From the NCBI GenBank assembly GCA_016800925.1, contig JABCPU010000005.1:124001-188000 (forward strand): a stretch of DNA of 64,000 bases, given 5' to 3'. The notes under the pieces are model-generated. The model made no database searches, had not been told where the DNA came from, and worked only from the letters and a program-made list of their open reading frames with translations. This DNA comes from Suillus spraguei. Lineage: Eukaryota; Basidiomycota; Agaricomycetes; Boletales; Suillaceae. Each line of letters begins with the position of its first letter. Positions within the stretch are counted from its first letter, which is position 1. Positions 32,630 to 44,299 of this stretch are shown piece by piece. The translations under genes were made by a program, and so were the position numbers.

Positions 32630-33865
32630 ATGGCCGCTCAAATATTTGCCCACAAGACAACCGCCTTGACGAACCCTCCAAATTATGCTTTGACCTCTCA
32701 TCGACTCCGTCGCACTCTACATGCTTCCACAAAGAAACCGATCGTCTTGGTGGCATGCGGCTCCTTTAATCCCATCACATATCACCATCTTCGGATGTTC
32801 GAGATTGCGAAGGATTTCATTCGGCAGAATACCAATTTTGAGATTGTCGGTGGATATCTCAGCCCAGTCAGTGACGAGTACAAGAAAGTGGGTCTAGTCA
32901 GCTCTTATCATCGGTAAGTGCAGCGCCGTTGTCTCTTCCTATAGCATGTGGCGAGACTCCATAGTTCTGGTCTATCCTACTCCGAAGGACTGTATTTTTT
33001 CCCTGAAGGGGTGCTCCAGTTCAAGTAGTCGGGCCGAGTCAGGCTATCGCGCTCGTTTTTGTGGTCGCCGTGTCTCCTGTATTAGGAAGGTTAAATGTTT
33101 ACCCCCTAACTTGAAACTTGAAACTTTGCAGTCTTGTGCAACTATCTACCATTTCGATACTGATATATTACGCATGAAACAGGGTTAAAATGTGCATGCT
33201 CGCTACAGAGCAGGAGTCGTCATGGCTAATGGTCGATTCCTGGGAGGCGTTGCAGAATTACAAACGTACGGCTGTTGTGCTTGACCACTTCGATTACGAA
33301 ATCAATACGGTTCTTGGTGGCGTGTCCACTCGAGATGGTGAACGCCGTGATGTTCAGATCATGCTCCTTGCAGGTTCAGACTTGATTAGTACCATGTCTG
33401 AGCCGGGCGTTTGGTCTCATGATGATGTAGGTATCTATTTGGGTTCCAAGAATCAAATGTGCTGTGGGCTGATGTACTGATTTCTAGCTTGACGATATTC
33501 TTGGACGCCATGGAACGTTTGTCATTGAGCGCACCGGGGCCGCTCTGGATCAAGCAATTGGCAACCTAGCACGTTGGCGGAATAACATCTACCCTATCGC
33601 TCAGCTAGTCCAGAACGATGTTTCCTCGACAAAGGTACGGCTGTTCTTTCGCAGGGGCCTTTCGGTGCAGTATCTCCTCCCAGCGGCTGTCATCGATTAT
33701 ATAGAACAGAACAACCTATATGCAGACGACGGATCGTGCACGGAGAAAGATAAAGACGAGGGCAGGGAGAGTGGAGGAGTTGACACTACTGGTTCAGACA
33801 GCGGCAATTTACACGCTACCCAGTCAACATTGGGAATGGAGACGATAAGGTTATCGACCAATTAG
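32630..33865 (+). CDS. NMA1: nicotinamide-nucleotide adenylyltransferase
   Basis: Three exons (32630-32913, 33183-33426, 33488-33865) give 302 codons in phase. The nucleotidyl-transfer signature is VLVACGSFNPITYHHLRMFE with the conserved HxxH-type motif. Then come EIVGGYLSPVSDEYKKVGL, MLATEQESSWLMVDSWEA, VVLDHFDYEIN, IMLLAGSDLISTMSEPGVWS and GTFVIERTG. The VSSTKVRLFFRRGLSVQYLL segment carries the SSTxxR phosphate-binding motif. The enzyme joins NMN (or NaMN) and ATP to make NAD(+) (or its deamido form), the last shared step of NAD biosynthesis. The acidic tail after residue about 240 is divergent. The first intron is 269 nt, five times the local norm. The symbol follows the yeast orthologue. 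Confidence 0.93.
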
Positions 33866-34472
33866 ATAGAAACATTAAATGTGAGTAAAATTAATAGTTA
33901 AATGGAAACCACTGCTGCTGTCTCTACGCTAGTCGACACTCTGCTTGAAGCCAAATCCATGTTAGTCAAGGACCGAACCGGTGCGATCACCAGGAGGGGG
34001 TCATTTGTCACGGACAGGAGGGAGAACAATGCTGTTATCGTTCCTATTACTTTGTAGTGGGCGATAAATTCCCCGTAAATACAACCTCCTCGTTGCAACG
34101 TGGTGGTACTGGAGTCTGGACTATTTCCTGACGCTTATGCGTTTGTTTCGGTGGTGATCACGATGATCTACGCAATGGCTGCAAAAGGAAAGAAACTGAG
34201 GCGGGGCTCTGCCACCTTGAGATTCACGCGTCGAGTGCGCGTTCCTCTATCTCCTAAACTACATACATAAAAACTATATACCCAGTATGTTCGTGAAAGA
34301 ATAATGCGAGCAATTGCTTCAAGGCCAGCTCAAGCCAGTAAGGTAGATACTAGTGATATAAATTCCAATGCGGTTTATCCAGGTAACTTTAATCAAAGCA
34401 GCTGAATGCAAGTAAATCGAAGTACTTAAGTAACGGTCCAAGGGTAACATGGTTTACCAACCGCAATAACGA
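33866..34472. other. spacer between convergent genes
   Basis: Downstream regions of NMA1 (plus) and of the bZIP gene (minus). A 51-codon plus-strand frame at 33902-34057 (METTAAVSTLVDTLLEAKSM...) begins just after the NMA1 stop. It may be chance. Confidence 0.3.
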
Positions 34473-36187
34473 TTAGCAGGCTGGGACGTCCCACTCTCCT
34501 TCCATCCCGACGGCTGGCAGGTTTCTCATGGAAACTCGCGGACGGTGTTTAGAGAAGTCGCTGCGGGTTCCATTCATATACCCTGGTATATGTTCAAATG
34601 TTGCGTCCGATGGATGATGGCCGAATGCCGGCCCACCACTCACATACGGCATTCCTGAGTCGTGAACTCCACCCAGAAAAGGATCCAGGTCAAAATCGCT
34701 AGTTAACGGCACGAATGAAGATGCTGGTGTCGACGATGCGGTGTATGTCAATGCAGTTGAAAAGGTAGGGCCGTAGTTATTTGGCGCTGAATCGAACCAC
34801 ATGGGCATTGAAGATGGGGGTGCACGTGGGGGTTCCCGGTTGACATGGTGTGTTTGGGAAGGGTGGATGCGAATCTGAATTTTGCCGTCATTGACTGGAC
34901 TGGTATCGAAGGAAATTTCAAATCCTCCAAGAGCTCTTATGGCTTCGGAATGGATCTCGACTTTGCGAGGGGATGAAGAACCGGCGCTTGAGGAAAGCTT
35001 TCCGAGATCGCCAAAACCAAGATTCATCACTGCTCCCCCCTCAGGATGCGGTGCCCATTCAAAGTCACTTGGGATGATGGAGCTGTAGTCGAAGTTACAT
35101 GAGGGGTGTAGAACCGAGGGATCGGTTATGGGGATATAGTATGTCGTAGGAAGCGATCTAGGAGACATGGAAAGCAGGGACGGTAGCGTGCATAGGAGAA
35201 CCTGCTGTTGGGTCATTGGTCTCATAAGTCTGATTTCCAAAGACTAGCTTGCCTACCATCAGTCCGAGAGCCGCTCCAGACCTATGGTGGGAGTGTAACG
35301 GTACCGGGGCAGATGGTGAGACTGATGTTAATGAATGCTCGTAATTTTCTGTCTTCACGTGGACATCACCGATCGACCTTCGTGAAAGTTCGGCCTTCAG
35401 TTCGCGCCCCCTTTTTTCAGATGCAGAAAGGCGAGCGCGTAGTTGTTCGACTTCCGAGAGTAAGTCATCATAGGCATGTCCTCTTTTGGCAGTAGTTTGA
35501 AGCCGCACGTTATCTTCCTCGAGCTCCTTGACGCGACTATATTGGTGAAGCGGGTATGGTTTAGTGTCCTAACATGTACCAAAGAATAAATTTAGGAACT
35601 TACATCTCCATAGCCTCGAATTCTTCCCGCTTCCGCTGCCGACTGAGGAAAGCAGCGGCACGGTTCTTGACTAGACGTGCTTCACGTTTGCTCAGCCCTG
35701 ATACATCAGGCGGTATAAAGTCTTTCGTAGTGATACGCTCTCCGCCAGTTCGCAGTCTCTTCGAAGGACCTGCTACAGGGAGGGAAGATAGCCCGTCCGT
35801 GTGCATGTGAGTGTCAATGGAAATAGATGGTTGGGAGGACTTTGAGAGTAGTGGTGATACGGATGGTGAAGGTGACGATATATTCGGCACCTCGGGGAAG
35901 TCAAACACTTGGTGTGTCGGCAAGCATAATTGTTGCTCCTTTTCTTGTGCAAAGTCAGAATTTGTGTGGGATACAGGTCCAGGAGAGTCGGTGATGTTTG
36001 AGCCGATAGAAACAGGCGGGGATGGTGGTAAAGGGTAGTAACTCCAGCCGATAGTGTTCATTGCATTTCCAGAATATGGTGGAGAACACTGGTCCCAAGA
36101 TGCATTTGACGGCGAGATGGGGGTTATCAAAGATACGTCGCCATCAGTTATTTGAGACATATGCGTAGAAATTGAAGGGCGGGGCAT
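34473..36187 (-). CDS. bZIP transcription factor with a hydrophobic segment after the zipper
   Basis: Exons 35604-36187, 35257-35536 and 34473-35204 (or 35201) give about 531 aa in phase. The N-terminal 165 residues are Pro/Ser-rich. The basic region is GLSKREARLVKNRAAAFLSR followed by QRKREEFEAM, with the zipper continuing into IRVKELEEDNVRLQ and SEVEQLRARLSASE across the 67-nt intron. Shortly after, GLMVLLCTLPSLLSM is a 15-18 residue hydrophobic stretch that crosses the second splice junction and could span a membrane. The remaining 230 residues are acidic and Pro-rich. The N-R-x3-A-x2-S-R contact residues are as expected for AP-1/CREB-type binding (NRAAAFLSR). A membrane-tethered, ATF6-like mode is conceivable but is inference. 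The ATG at 36187 is the first after an in-frame stop. Confidence 0.8.
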
Positions 36188-39100
36188 GTGATGGGAGCTG
36201 GAGAACCACTTATTGTGGTATAATAGAGGCGACAATGCAACGGAAACTGGGCCAACTTTTTGTATCACCCGGATTTATATCGCGCTCATAGGTTAGTACG
36301 ACCGTCAGGACCTTTCAATTACCCGACCAATCAACTCCAATCAAGTACTCATCTGATTTGCAAATGTCGGCTCTCACATGTACTTGCGTAGATGTTCAAT
36401 TCAGGACATAGATCTAGTAGCTAAGTCCGTTTCTGTACACGCGATTATCGCCGCCGTTCTTTGACCCTTGAATACGGGACAGGACAATCCTGAAAGTCGG
36501 CAAGTCTCGGTTTGCGGATGAAGACGGGGGGTCAAGGCTAGGGACCGCACTCACATTGCCTCCGTCCGACTGTCGGGTCTAAAAAGGTTTCGAAAGAAAC
36601 GAAAGTTGACAGAAGACTCGTTTCCTCCACGACGCTCCCGATCAAGGGCTTGGGAACTGTCCTTTTATTAAATTACGAGAACCGTCATGGGGGATCCCAC
36701 GCGAGCATAACATGAGCAAAAAAGATCTGCTGTTTTCTTGCCTACCTGACTGTAGAATTAATGCACAGTGTTTAACAATATAATGATGTTCGTTCGATCT
36801 GTCTCAAAAAGAAATTTTCTAGTTATTTTGTATCAAATAGAGACAAACAGGAGTGACTGGGACAGTTACCGAGATCAGGGCGGGTTAAACACCAAGACTC
36901 AGCACTTCAATGAGAGAAAGCCGGGAAATCATACGTCTAGTGTTCACAGATACAGTTGTTCTCGGAGCTAATAGTTGGAGCCACTTGTCCTGTATTGGCC
37001 ATCAGGTGAGATTCCAAAGGGACGGGAACTTCCCTAACCCCCTCGGAACTCCATTTTCAAAGAGGTTACAGGCTGATACAGGTCGCTGCAGAGCCTGTAC
37101 AGGTAAGTGGTAGATCAAATCGCACCCGCGCCTTCTATGGAAGCGCGTACCTTAGTATTTGATATCAAGCCGCTGTTGTATACTGGGAAGTACTTGTAGA
37201 ACCCTTATCGATGCGCCTCGATGGCTGGTTTTAGAAGTCAAGCCCGCCTCGTCGCCTACCCGAAAATAAGGTTAAGCTACAGTGTATCATACGTACATCT
37301 CAACAGTGGTTTTGACAACAGTACATGTCTCCATTCCCCCTCCCCAAGGCTTTCGTCACCGATCCCCCACAAATTTCTAAAACAGTCTGTGTTCGCATGA
37401 AAATCGGAACCTCGTGTTCTGAAATGGTGTGCGGAGAGATTTATTTTCAATAACAAATCAGGACATTAGAGTTTTTCGTAGTCTAGCGGGCAACAGTGGG
37501 TGCAGACTCTACTACGTTCTTGGGACCATGAGCTCCTCCAATCTTCCAGATTTGGTCGCAGTCATGCCGATCATTTTTTTCCGCAAAGGAGGTATCATAA
37601 TCACTATAACTCACTGTCTGGAAATGACATGGTAGCACGCACTAGATTAGTCGCACCCACGGTTGTATCGACCACCCTCCTTCACACAGCTTCATACTAG
37701 GGTATACTGAGGGCCCAGAGTTGTAACATACGATTTTCCAATAGTGGCCTTAGTATTAATGGATACGAAAGATCCTAAAACATGTGGCTTTGAGACTAAC
37801 AACATATGTACAAGTCACCAGGCCAGAAACTTTTGCAAAAACCTTTTGGCGCAACTTGTACTTGAGCCCTGCGGCTTCCGGTCGTGATGCGATAATGTTG
37901 CGATTGGTAGAGAGTCCAGGCCCTTGGATGTAAATCGCTCCTTGAGTTAGTGTACGTTACTGCGTTATAAACTATACTATGTATGGCTGTGACCGCCGAT
38001 ACCGACGTCGAATGGAAGAATATTATTAGAACAACAACTTCACCAGTCCAGGTTACAGGTAGCGATCGGTTGCGAGGACGAAATACAGATATGATCAAAT
38101 TCACTTCAAATTCGCAAACTCACAGTTGTTCTCAGCTCTTTTCACCAAAAGACAAACGGGTACATTCCGCGTGAGGTTTTTGGGCACTTGACACTGATCG
38201 GGCCTTGGAGCGGTCAGCCAAATTGGTTCCCAACGATTCGAGTTTCACTTAACAGTTTGTGTCATTGGAGGTGATTTCATCAATATACGAGATGTTGCTA
38301 TATGATGACAAGCGACCCTGACCTACCACGCGAATTAGAGGAGGTAACGAAGTCTTCGCACAAATGAGAAAAAATAAATACAGACCTGAAAACAACTGAA
38401 ACTTCTATCTGAATACCCCATCAGATAGAATTAATGCATTACCCACAGTACTAGTCGCTGGTAACCTTGCTTTGGGTAACTCAATTTGAGCACTCGCACC
38501 CATTTCGGATAATCATAGACCAATAAACGTGCTCGCTTGCAATCCTCGTTGATCAGTGCGCGAGCAATGTCATCGCTTGGTTTGATAACCGCCAAGTCTA
38601 AGAAGAGTCAGGAATAGCCAAGCAGCCAGTAAGTTTGAGGGTCCCAGGTTGCGCTCATGCCCACAGCACCACGATGAGATCTGATACAGCAAGAAACTCG
38701 AAGTCTCCTACTTGTTCCGTTCAGCTAGAATATCGCATCTACGGTCCTGTGATGTGAAGCGGAACTCAGCGTAATTGTATAGATAGTGATTAGAAGCGCT
38801 AAGCGAATTAAGCCGGTTGTGAGGCAAAGCCATGAAATCGAAGACGCAAGAAGAAACTCACTGATTCGCCGAGCTGATTATATTGAAAGTATGGGAGAAT
38901 TGGGAGAACTTACGGGCCTCCCCGGTTCCTGTGCAGCGAATCTGGGGTGACGACTTGAATGGTGAATGCGTACGAACCTGGAGGATGATGATCTATGTGT
39001 TACAGTTGCAGCATCACATGTGATGCTGTTACTAGAATCAGATCACATGCTGGTACCAGAATCGATCTTGCCAAGCTCGAAATCGGAGACTGTCATTTGG

Positions 39101-39257
39101 AATAACATTCAAGCGAAACTGCGTATATTGTATGACTGCAGAAGCAACCACAAAACATGCGGGGAATGCTGGAAAATTGCATCAAAATATAACCCCTACA
39201 CAAAGAATTGTAGAACATGCAAGTGGGAAAACTGAAAACTGAAGTTCGCCAGCCAAA
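36188..39257. other. gene-free stretch
   Basis: No gene is supported over 3 kb. Present are the promoter side of the bZIP gene, a small perfect hairpin (TTCTATCTGA/TCAGATAGAA) at 38403-38431, and a palindrome GCATCACATGTGATGC at 39011-39026. A Cys-containing frame ending at 39235 (SNHKTCGECWKIASKYNPYT and NCRTCKW) has no recognisable domain. No tRNA was found. Confidence 0.3.
38403..38431. repeat. small perfect hairpin
   Basis: TTCTATCTGA and TCAGATAGAA are exact inverted copies separated by nine bases; no gene is adjacent. Confidence 0.5.
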
Positions 39258-41689
39258 TCATGCATCTGCATTTCTCAGTGTTGGGTGAATATAAACTAGC
39301 CCAAGTACTTTGAATACATCACGTTCCGTTCTGGGATGGTACAATTTGGAATCATGACGTCGTGATCTATAAAGTGAGATCGGTCCAAACGTTAAGTCTA
39401 TTGTTTTAGTTCATTGGACTTACATCCCAGAGCTATCGAATTTCATCCCCCTGATAAGATATGTTAATCAGGACCCACGTGGAGAAACGTGAATACTTGC
39501 TTTTTCTGCTTCGCCCACAACCGCAAGTCTCTTTCGAACATCGTCGACCCAGTCCTGGAGTGGCCCTCGTATCACTTGCCGAAGTGGTCAGGTCTGGCGC
39601 TTACCATCCAACAACTGCGGTCCAAAATACTTCCGGTGCAGCAAAAATCAGATCGACACGTCGGTACACTCTCGGCCGCAATGAATCATGCCGCGATACG
39701 AACACAGTTAGGGCCTTCTCTAAAGAGTCCAAGTGACGAGTGTGCAACACGCCGTGTTTGTGGAATCCCGAAAGATCTATACAAATGTCAAATCAGACGA
39801 CCAATTGCGCTGGATCTTGGAGACATACGCATAACATGCGTGACGAAGCCTGCAGCTAATCAGCATGACGAATTAGTACTTCCATTGCAGATCTTTGACC
39901 TTGTTCATATAGTCGTTGCACAAGCTTTTTACACAGGCCCTTCACTTTCTGAGACCCTAAATTCCAATCTGTATGGGTGATGACTATGTCGACGTCGTTA
40001 CTCTGTGGCTTTCCTCGGCGATAACTACAATGACATGTCCATGAAAGAGCAGCACGATTAGTAGCGACTGCTGGCTTGGGCAAACAAGTTAAACACACCC
40101 TCCAGCGATCACGCTTTTGCATCCTTTCTGGACATGGCTGAGTTCTCGCATGATAGTCCGATTAATTTCTTCTACTTCTTCACGTGGAATGCTGTAAAAG
40201 CACAGATTTCAATCAATTCCCATCCGTAAGACGTATTAAAGCAGCACGACGTCTTCGTCCGAAGGTCAGATAAGAAAATGCTCACGTCTGACCCAAGTCG
40301 TGTCGCAGGGCCAGCCCGATCTTAACCGACTGTTCCACCGCAGCCTCTGTATTTGCGCTTGCTTCAGCATCAAGTGATGACATTGTCTCTTCGTCAGACA
40401 CGCCTGGTTGAACTTCATAATATCGTTCGAGTTCCTCAAGCGTGCGGAGACCAAGGTCATAAAGACGGCGAGCAGTGTGAGGTCCAATGCCATGTATTGT
40501 GATGAAAGCAGAAAGTGACTGAAACCGCGGATCTGCCAACATTTTCTCTGCATCTGCATCAGCGCCAAGTCATAGAACGATAGGAAAACACGGACGTGCT
40601 TCGGCTATTCGGCCCGTCTTTAGGAACTCCTCAATCTAATATACGTGTGAATAATGAAAAGTGAACAGTGAGGAGGATGTCGATAGTACCATTGAGAGGA
40701 TCTTCTCTCCCAGGAACGGTAGCTCATGGAGATCTTGGACGTCGTGTTTCGTTATGACATGCGGGTAGGCTGCCTGTTGGATGCAGCTCGTTATGCATTG
40801 AACAAGGTGGTAGTCACGGACCTTTGATAACCTGACCACGGGTCCACGATGGGTTAAAATATAATACAACAGTGGAAATAGGTTGGACTAACAGAAATAG
40901 CCCTCGAGTAGCTCAGCATACTTCTTTCCTCTCCTTCAACGTTCCTGCCACGTCGAATGACATCTATTTCTTCTACTAGACTTTGATTGGGGCAGATAAG
41001 TGGCGATGGCCGTAGGCAGCTGTATTTCGCATTGTGCGTCAATGATTTTACTTCGGTAGCATCTATGGGTTCATCTGGTTCTGTTTTCCAAGAGCTTTCC
41101 TTCTCTGCCTCAGAGGAAAAGCGGAATAAACTTCCAGATGATGTGTCTTGGACAACGTCATGATTTCGCAAACTTTGGTCTGCAAGTTCCAAGTCATGAA
41201 CTGCAATGTAATTGCCGTATGGAAGGGGCCGACCGGACTTGACAGAATCTCGAAGCCATAATGGTGTTACGATGGCCTTAGTTTTCTGTGAATGGTATTG
41301 GGGCAAGTACTTTGTGCAATTAAGAAAGCGCAGGCGCATACCGCAATTCTCCGGTCAATGTGCCTTTCCAGGCGTTGTCTCATGTTAGTGGCAGTGACGA
41401 TGACATCCGCCTTTTCAACATTGCCAGTGAGTTCAAGGTTGAGTTCGCCAACGGCGCTTGGTCCTTGATGACTCTTGTTAACGTGCTCAGTTTTATAGTT
41501 CTCGAGTAGCATGGCAAGCTCAGACATCGTTTCTGGATGAAATTTGGCCTGTAGGATGTATACCAGAACGGCTTTGTCTTTCTGTGGCAAACTGAGTCGT
41601 TTGGAAGGCCCGTAACGGTCGTGAGAAGTCGTAGATTCAGAGTCACTGTCACTCGGCGTAAGCGAGGTCAGTGGTCGCTTGAAAGGCAT
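39258..41689 (-). CDS. DNA polymerase family X (lambda/Pol4-like) with BRCT domain, one frame break
   Basis: Thirteen exons: 41342-41689, 40893-41285, 40822-40831, 40690-40769, 40596-40635, 40286-40553, 40099-40191, 39900-40024, 39829-39849, 39605-39776, 39497-39554, 39424-39450 and 39258-39366; about 580 aa. An N-terminal BRCT is suggested by VIVTATNMRQRLERHIDRRI and IVTPLWLRDSVKSGRPLPY. It is followed by a Ser-rich linker and the 8-kDa domain (SYSRAIS/VIK/AYPHVIT, LPFLGEKILSM, and the hairpin IHGIGPHTARRLYDLGL). The fingers/palm carry GGYRRGKPQSNDVDIVITH (two metal-binding Asp) and VYRRVDLIFAAPEVFWTAVV (third Asp). The thumb has MKFDSSGISRRHDSK and HPTLRNAD. Such enzymes fill gaps in non-homologous end joining and base-excision repair. 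Exon lengths sum to 1744, one base too many; the excess maps to the G5 run at 39446-39450 (complement), just before GMKFDSSG. Confidence 0.88.
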
Positions 41690-44299
41690 CTGCAAAGATC
41701 GTAACAATCAGCTGTATGCAACGGAAACAATTAATGTTACACTTCGCGCAAATCTGTGCGAATACGAAGAGATGCGAAAATGACAATTGCAAGGAGTTTT
41801 CCTGCGCCCTACCGGCCTTGTGATCTCATAAATTTGAGTTTTCCGGGAAAGCTCCGAGTCAGGATTGTCAAAAAAGGAAATCCTCCATTTGGACCTAGTG
41901 TAATCACAACGCTAACGCTCGGCGGCTGATTTCAGCCCCAAAATCATTCAAATGGCGACTTTCTGGTGTTGATAGCTAGACAAGTTTATCCAAGATTTCA
42001 GATATTTGAGCCTTATTGTTTATCAAAGTTTTTATAAGAACGAAAAATCCATAGTGAGCATCAGAAACCTTGACAAATAGCTAACTCACTTTACAGAATA
42101 GAAGGGCACCTCTTCCCCTTTGCGATGAGATAGTTTCCAAAAGTCGATCCGGGTGCTCGTCACGTTCAACCCTGTCAATCGTGTCAGTTGATCGGAAGCC
42201 TTGTCGGAGTCAAGTCACCACCTTTTCAAAACATCGTCATTTGCCGGTCGTTCAATTTTCAAACTTGAACAACGGAGGAGCCATACTTGTTTTGCTTGTG
42301 AGTCAACAGTTTGAATATTAAACCGCATGAAGTAGTGAGAGCTACAGCGTTGGCATTCAATTCTTTACTTCGCATGGTCACCAGCGACATGTTCCCCAGC
42401 AACAGCTATTACATTATGGAGGGAAAGACGCCACTTGGCACTGGCATATTTTTGATAATTATGGTTTGAGGTAGAGGTCTCCAAAGCACTGCAGTTGTTG
42501 ATTTGGCCAGTTTTCTGAAAAGTTCAGTCCCAGGATTTCGAACGTGTAATTAAACCTGAATGAATAGGCTTCCGTATACATGGCGCGTGCGGAGCCCTCA
42601 TGTTCGGCAGTTCGAGCGCGAACAAGACACCATCGAGTCGATCAGTCTTGACACGCGACCAACAGGGATACATTTTGCAATTGACATATAATATGTCAAA
42701 AGGATTCTGGCGCAAACTTGAAAACCATCAAGAAACAAATAGGCTCTCTGAACACATGCCCGTCATACCTGTGGGAAACCGCCAACCACGGTGTGTAAAC
42801 GTTACGGTCCTGGTCCAGAGCAAAGAGAAAAGTGGGCTTTCCCTCATATGACTGTATCTGGACGACAGGTGAGGGACTAGTTACTGGGGGTTGTAGTGAC
42901 GACGTCTGAATGTCATTGAGTGAGATTCACGTGTTCGTCAAGCAGGACAACCTTCAGTCTGTCATGTCCAGAACCCTTATAAACACCGGCCAGCACCATC
43001 GTGCACTGCCCATGCGTTATCGTGCAGCCACTTGTGAATGACCTCGGACGATCTCTCAGTTGTATTAGAATTGAGTACAGCGTTCTTGGCAAACTCCAGG
43101 AACATCGTGCGGGAAGTTCGATGCCCATGTCGTGAACGTGGCAAAACGTATTTAGAAAACCTACCGTTGACGCTTGGCGGCTTGCACCTTCATAACATTC
43201 ATAGTGCGGACTATCGTTTCGGAGATGACCGCGGCAGTACCAGTACGGAGAATTCAACCATGGACAAAGGCACACATTATTTCGCCACGTTCGCGCACCC
43301 TGAGCGGTTAATAGCACGCGATGCACCGGAGTTCGAAAGGCTCGACCAACCACGAGCTCCACGGCCCTGCATTCATTCCCGAGTGATTTAGACTCTTTCG
43401 TAGCCTTCAGGATGTACTTATCTGGTATACACCTTGACAAATCCCTGATAAGTGACTCAAACGTGGTTGATGTGATTTCCCACCATCGCTTATGCAGATC
43501 ATCCTCTGGCTGATTTCCTTCCCCACCGTCTGGAATATAGTTGCCTTTTCAGCCTTTATGTCTCCATGACGAAATTAAAGTGCAATTACATAAATGTGTG
43601 AGCGCTACAAGAAAAAAAAAATGCAACCCTTGGCACAAATCTAAATCCAGGACCCAAGTCGATTGCAAGTGAGAACAGGTGGGGCCAGTATGGTGCCAAT
43701 TACTTAGTCTGTCGTCAGCTGTCATCCCACCAAATCGGAGCCTTCTACATTTGTTTCGAAGGCGTGGCCGAGTGCGGTATGGTCGCCATCCCACATTTTC
43801 ACCGGAATGTGGGACTCCTTCAACTATGCGGATGAACGGAACCGAAGCGGCGTGAGATAGAGGACTCCCGCCTGATGCTTGGGTCGACCCCACCGATGCG
43901 ACAACAGGTGAAATTGAATACACTAACAGCTGCGAAGGTCAAAAAAATTGCAAGGGCGAACCGTAATGCGTTGAATCCATGGTATACCACAGTACACAAG
44001 GCCAAATTTTGACTCGCGTACTACATAGTAGACAATTGGTATATTGTTAATGTTAGGCCCACACATCTGGCGATGCTTTTAACGTAGATATCATGCAGTC
44101 TTTTGTTAAAATTTCAAGCCTGTAAAGATCGACTTCGTGATGATGTTCCGACAGATAAGAAAGGAGGAACGCACATATGTCACAAAGAATACATCGATAA
44201 AATCAGTTAGCAAATGCTTGAATGCTAGTCATTGCCTTTCCAAGGATGAGACCGTGTATATCCTAAATGAAAAGAGGGATTGTGTTGTCAGCTCGAAGA
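41690..44299. other. gene-free stretch
   Basis: No gene is supported. A 175-codon minus frame at 42913-43440 and an opposing plus frame at 43038-43391 contain no known motif; at most one could be an eroded coding fragment. The part next to 44300 is AT-rich and replaces the expected 3' end of the dehydrogenase gene. Confidence 0.3.

Noticed and set aside
33902..34057. 51-codon frame after NMA1 as an extra exon or small gene
   Set aside because: The NMA1 frame ends with a normal stop at 33865 and no splice pair joins the two; kept only as a remark.
38966..39235. Cys-containing frame (TCGECWKIASKYNPYTKNC...) as a small zinc protein
   Set aside because: Cys spacing does not match a known zinc ribbon, and no conserved context supports a gene.
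39489..39980. 163-codon plus-strand frame
   Set aside because: It is the antisense shadow of the family X polymerase exons.
42913..43440. 175-codon minus frame overlapping a 117-codon plus frame
   Set aside because: Neither shows a recognisable domain and they overlap in antisense; probably chance in a GC-balanced stretch.
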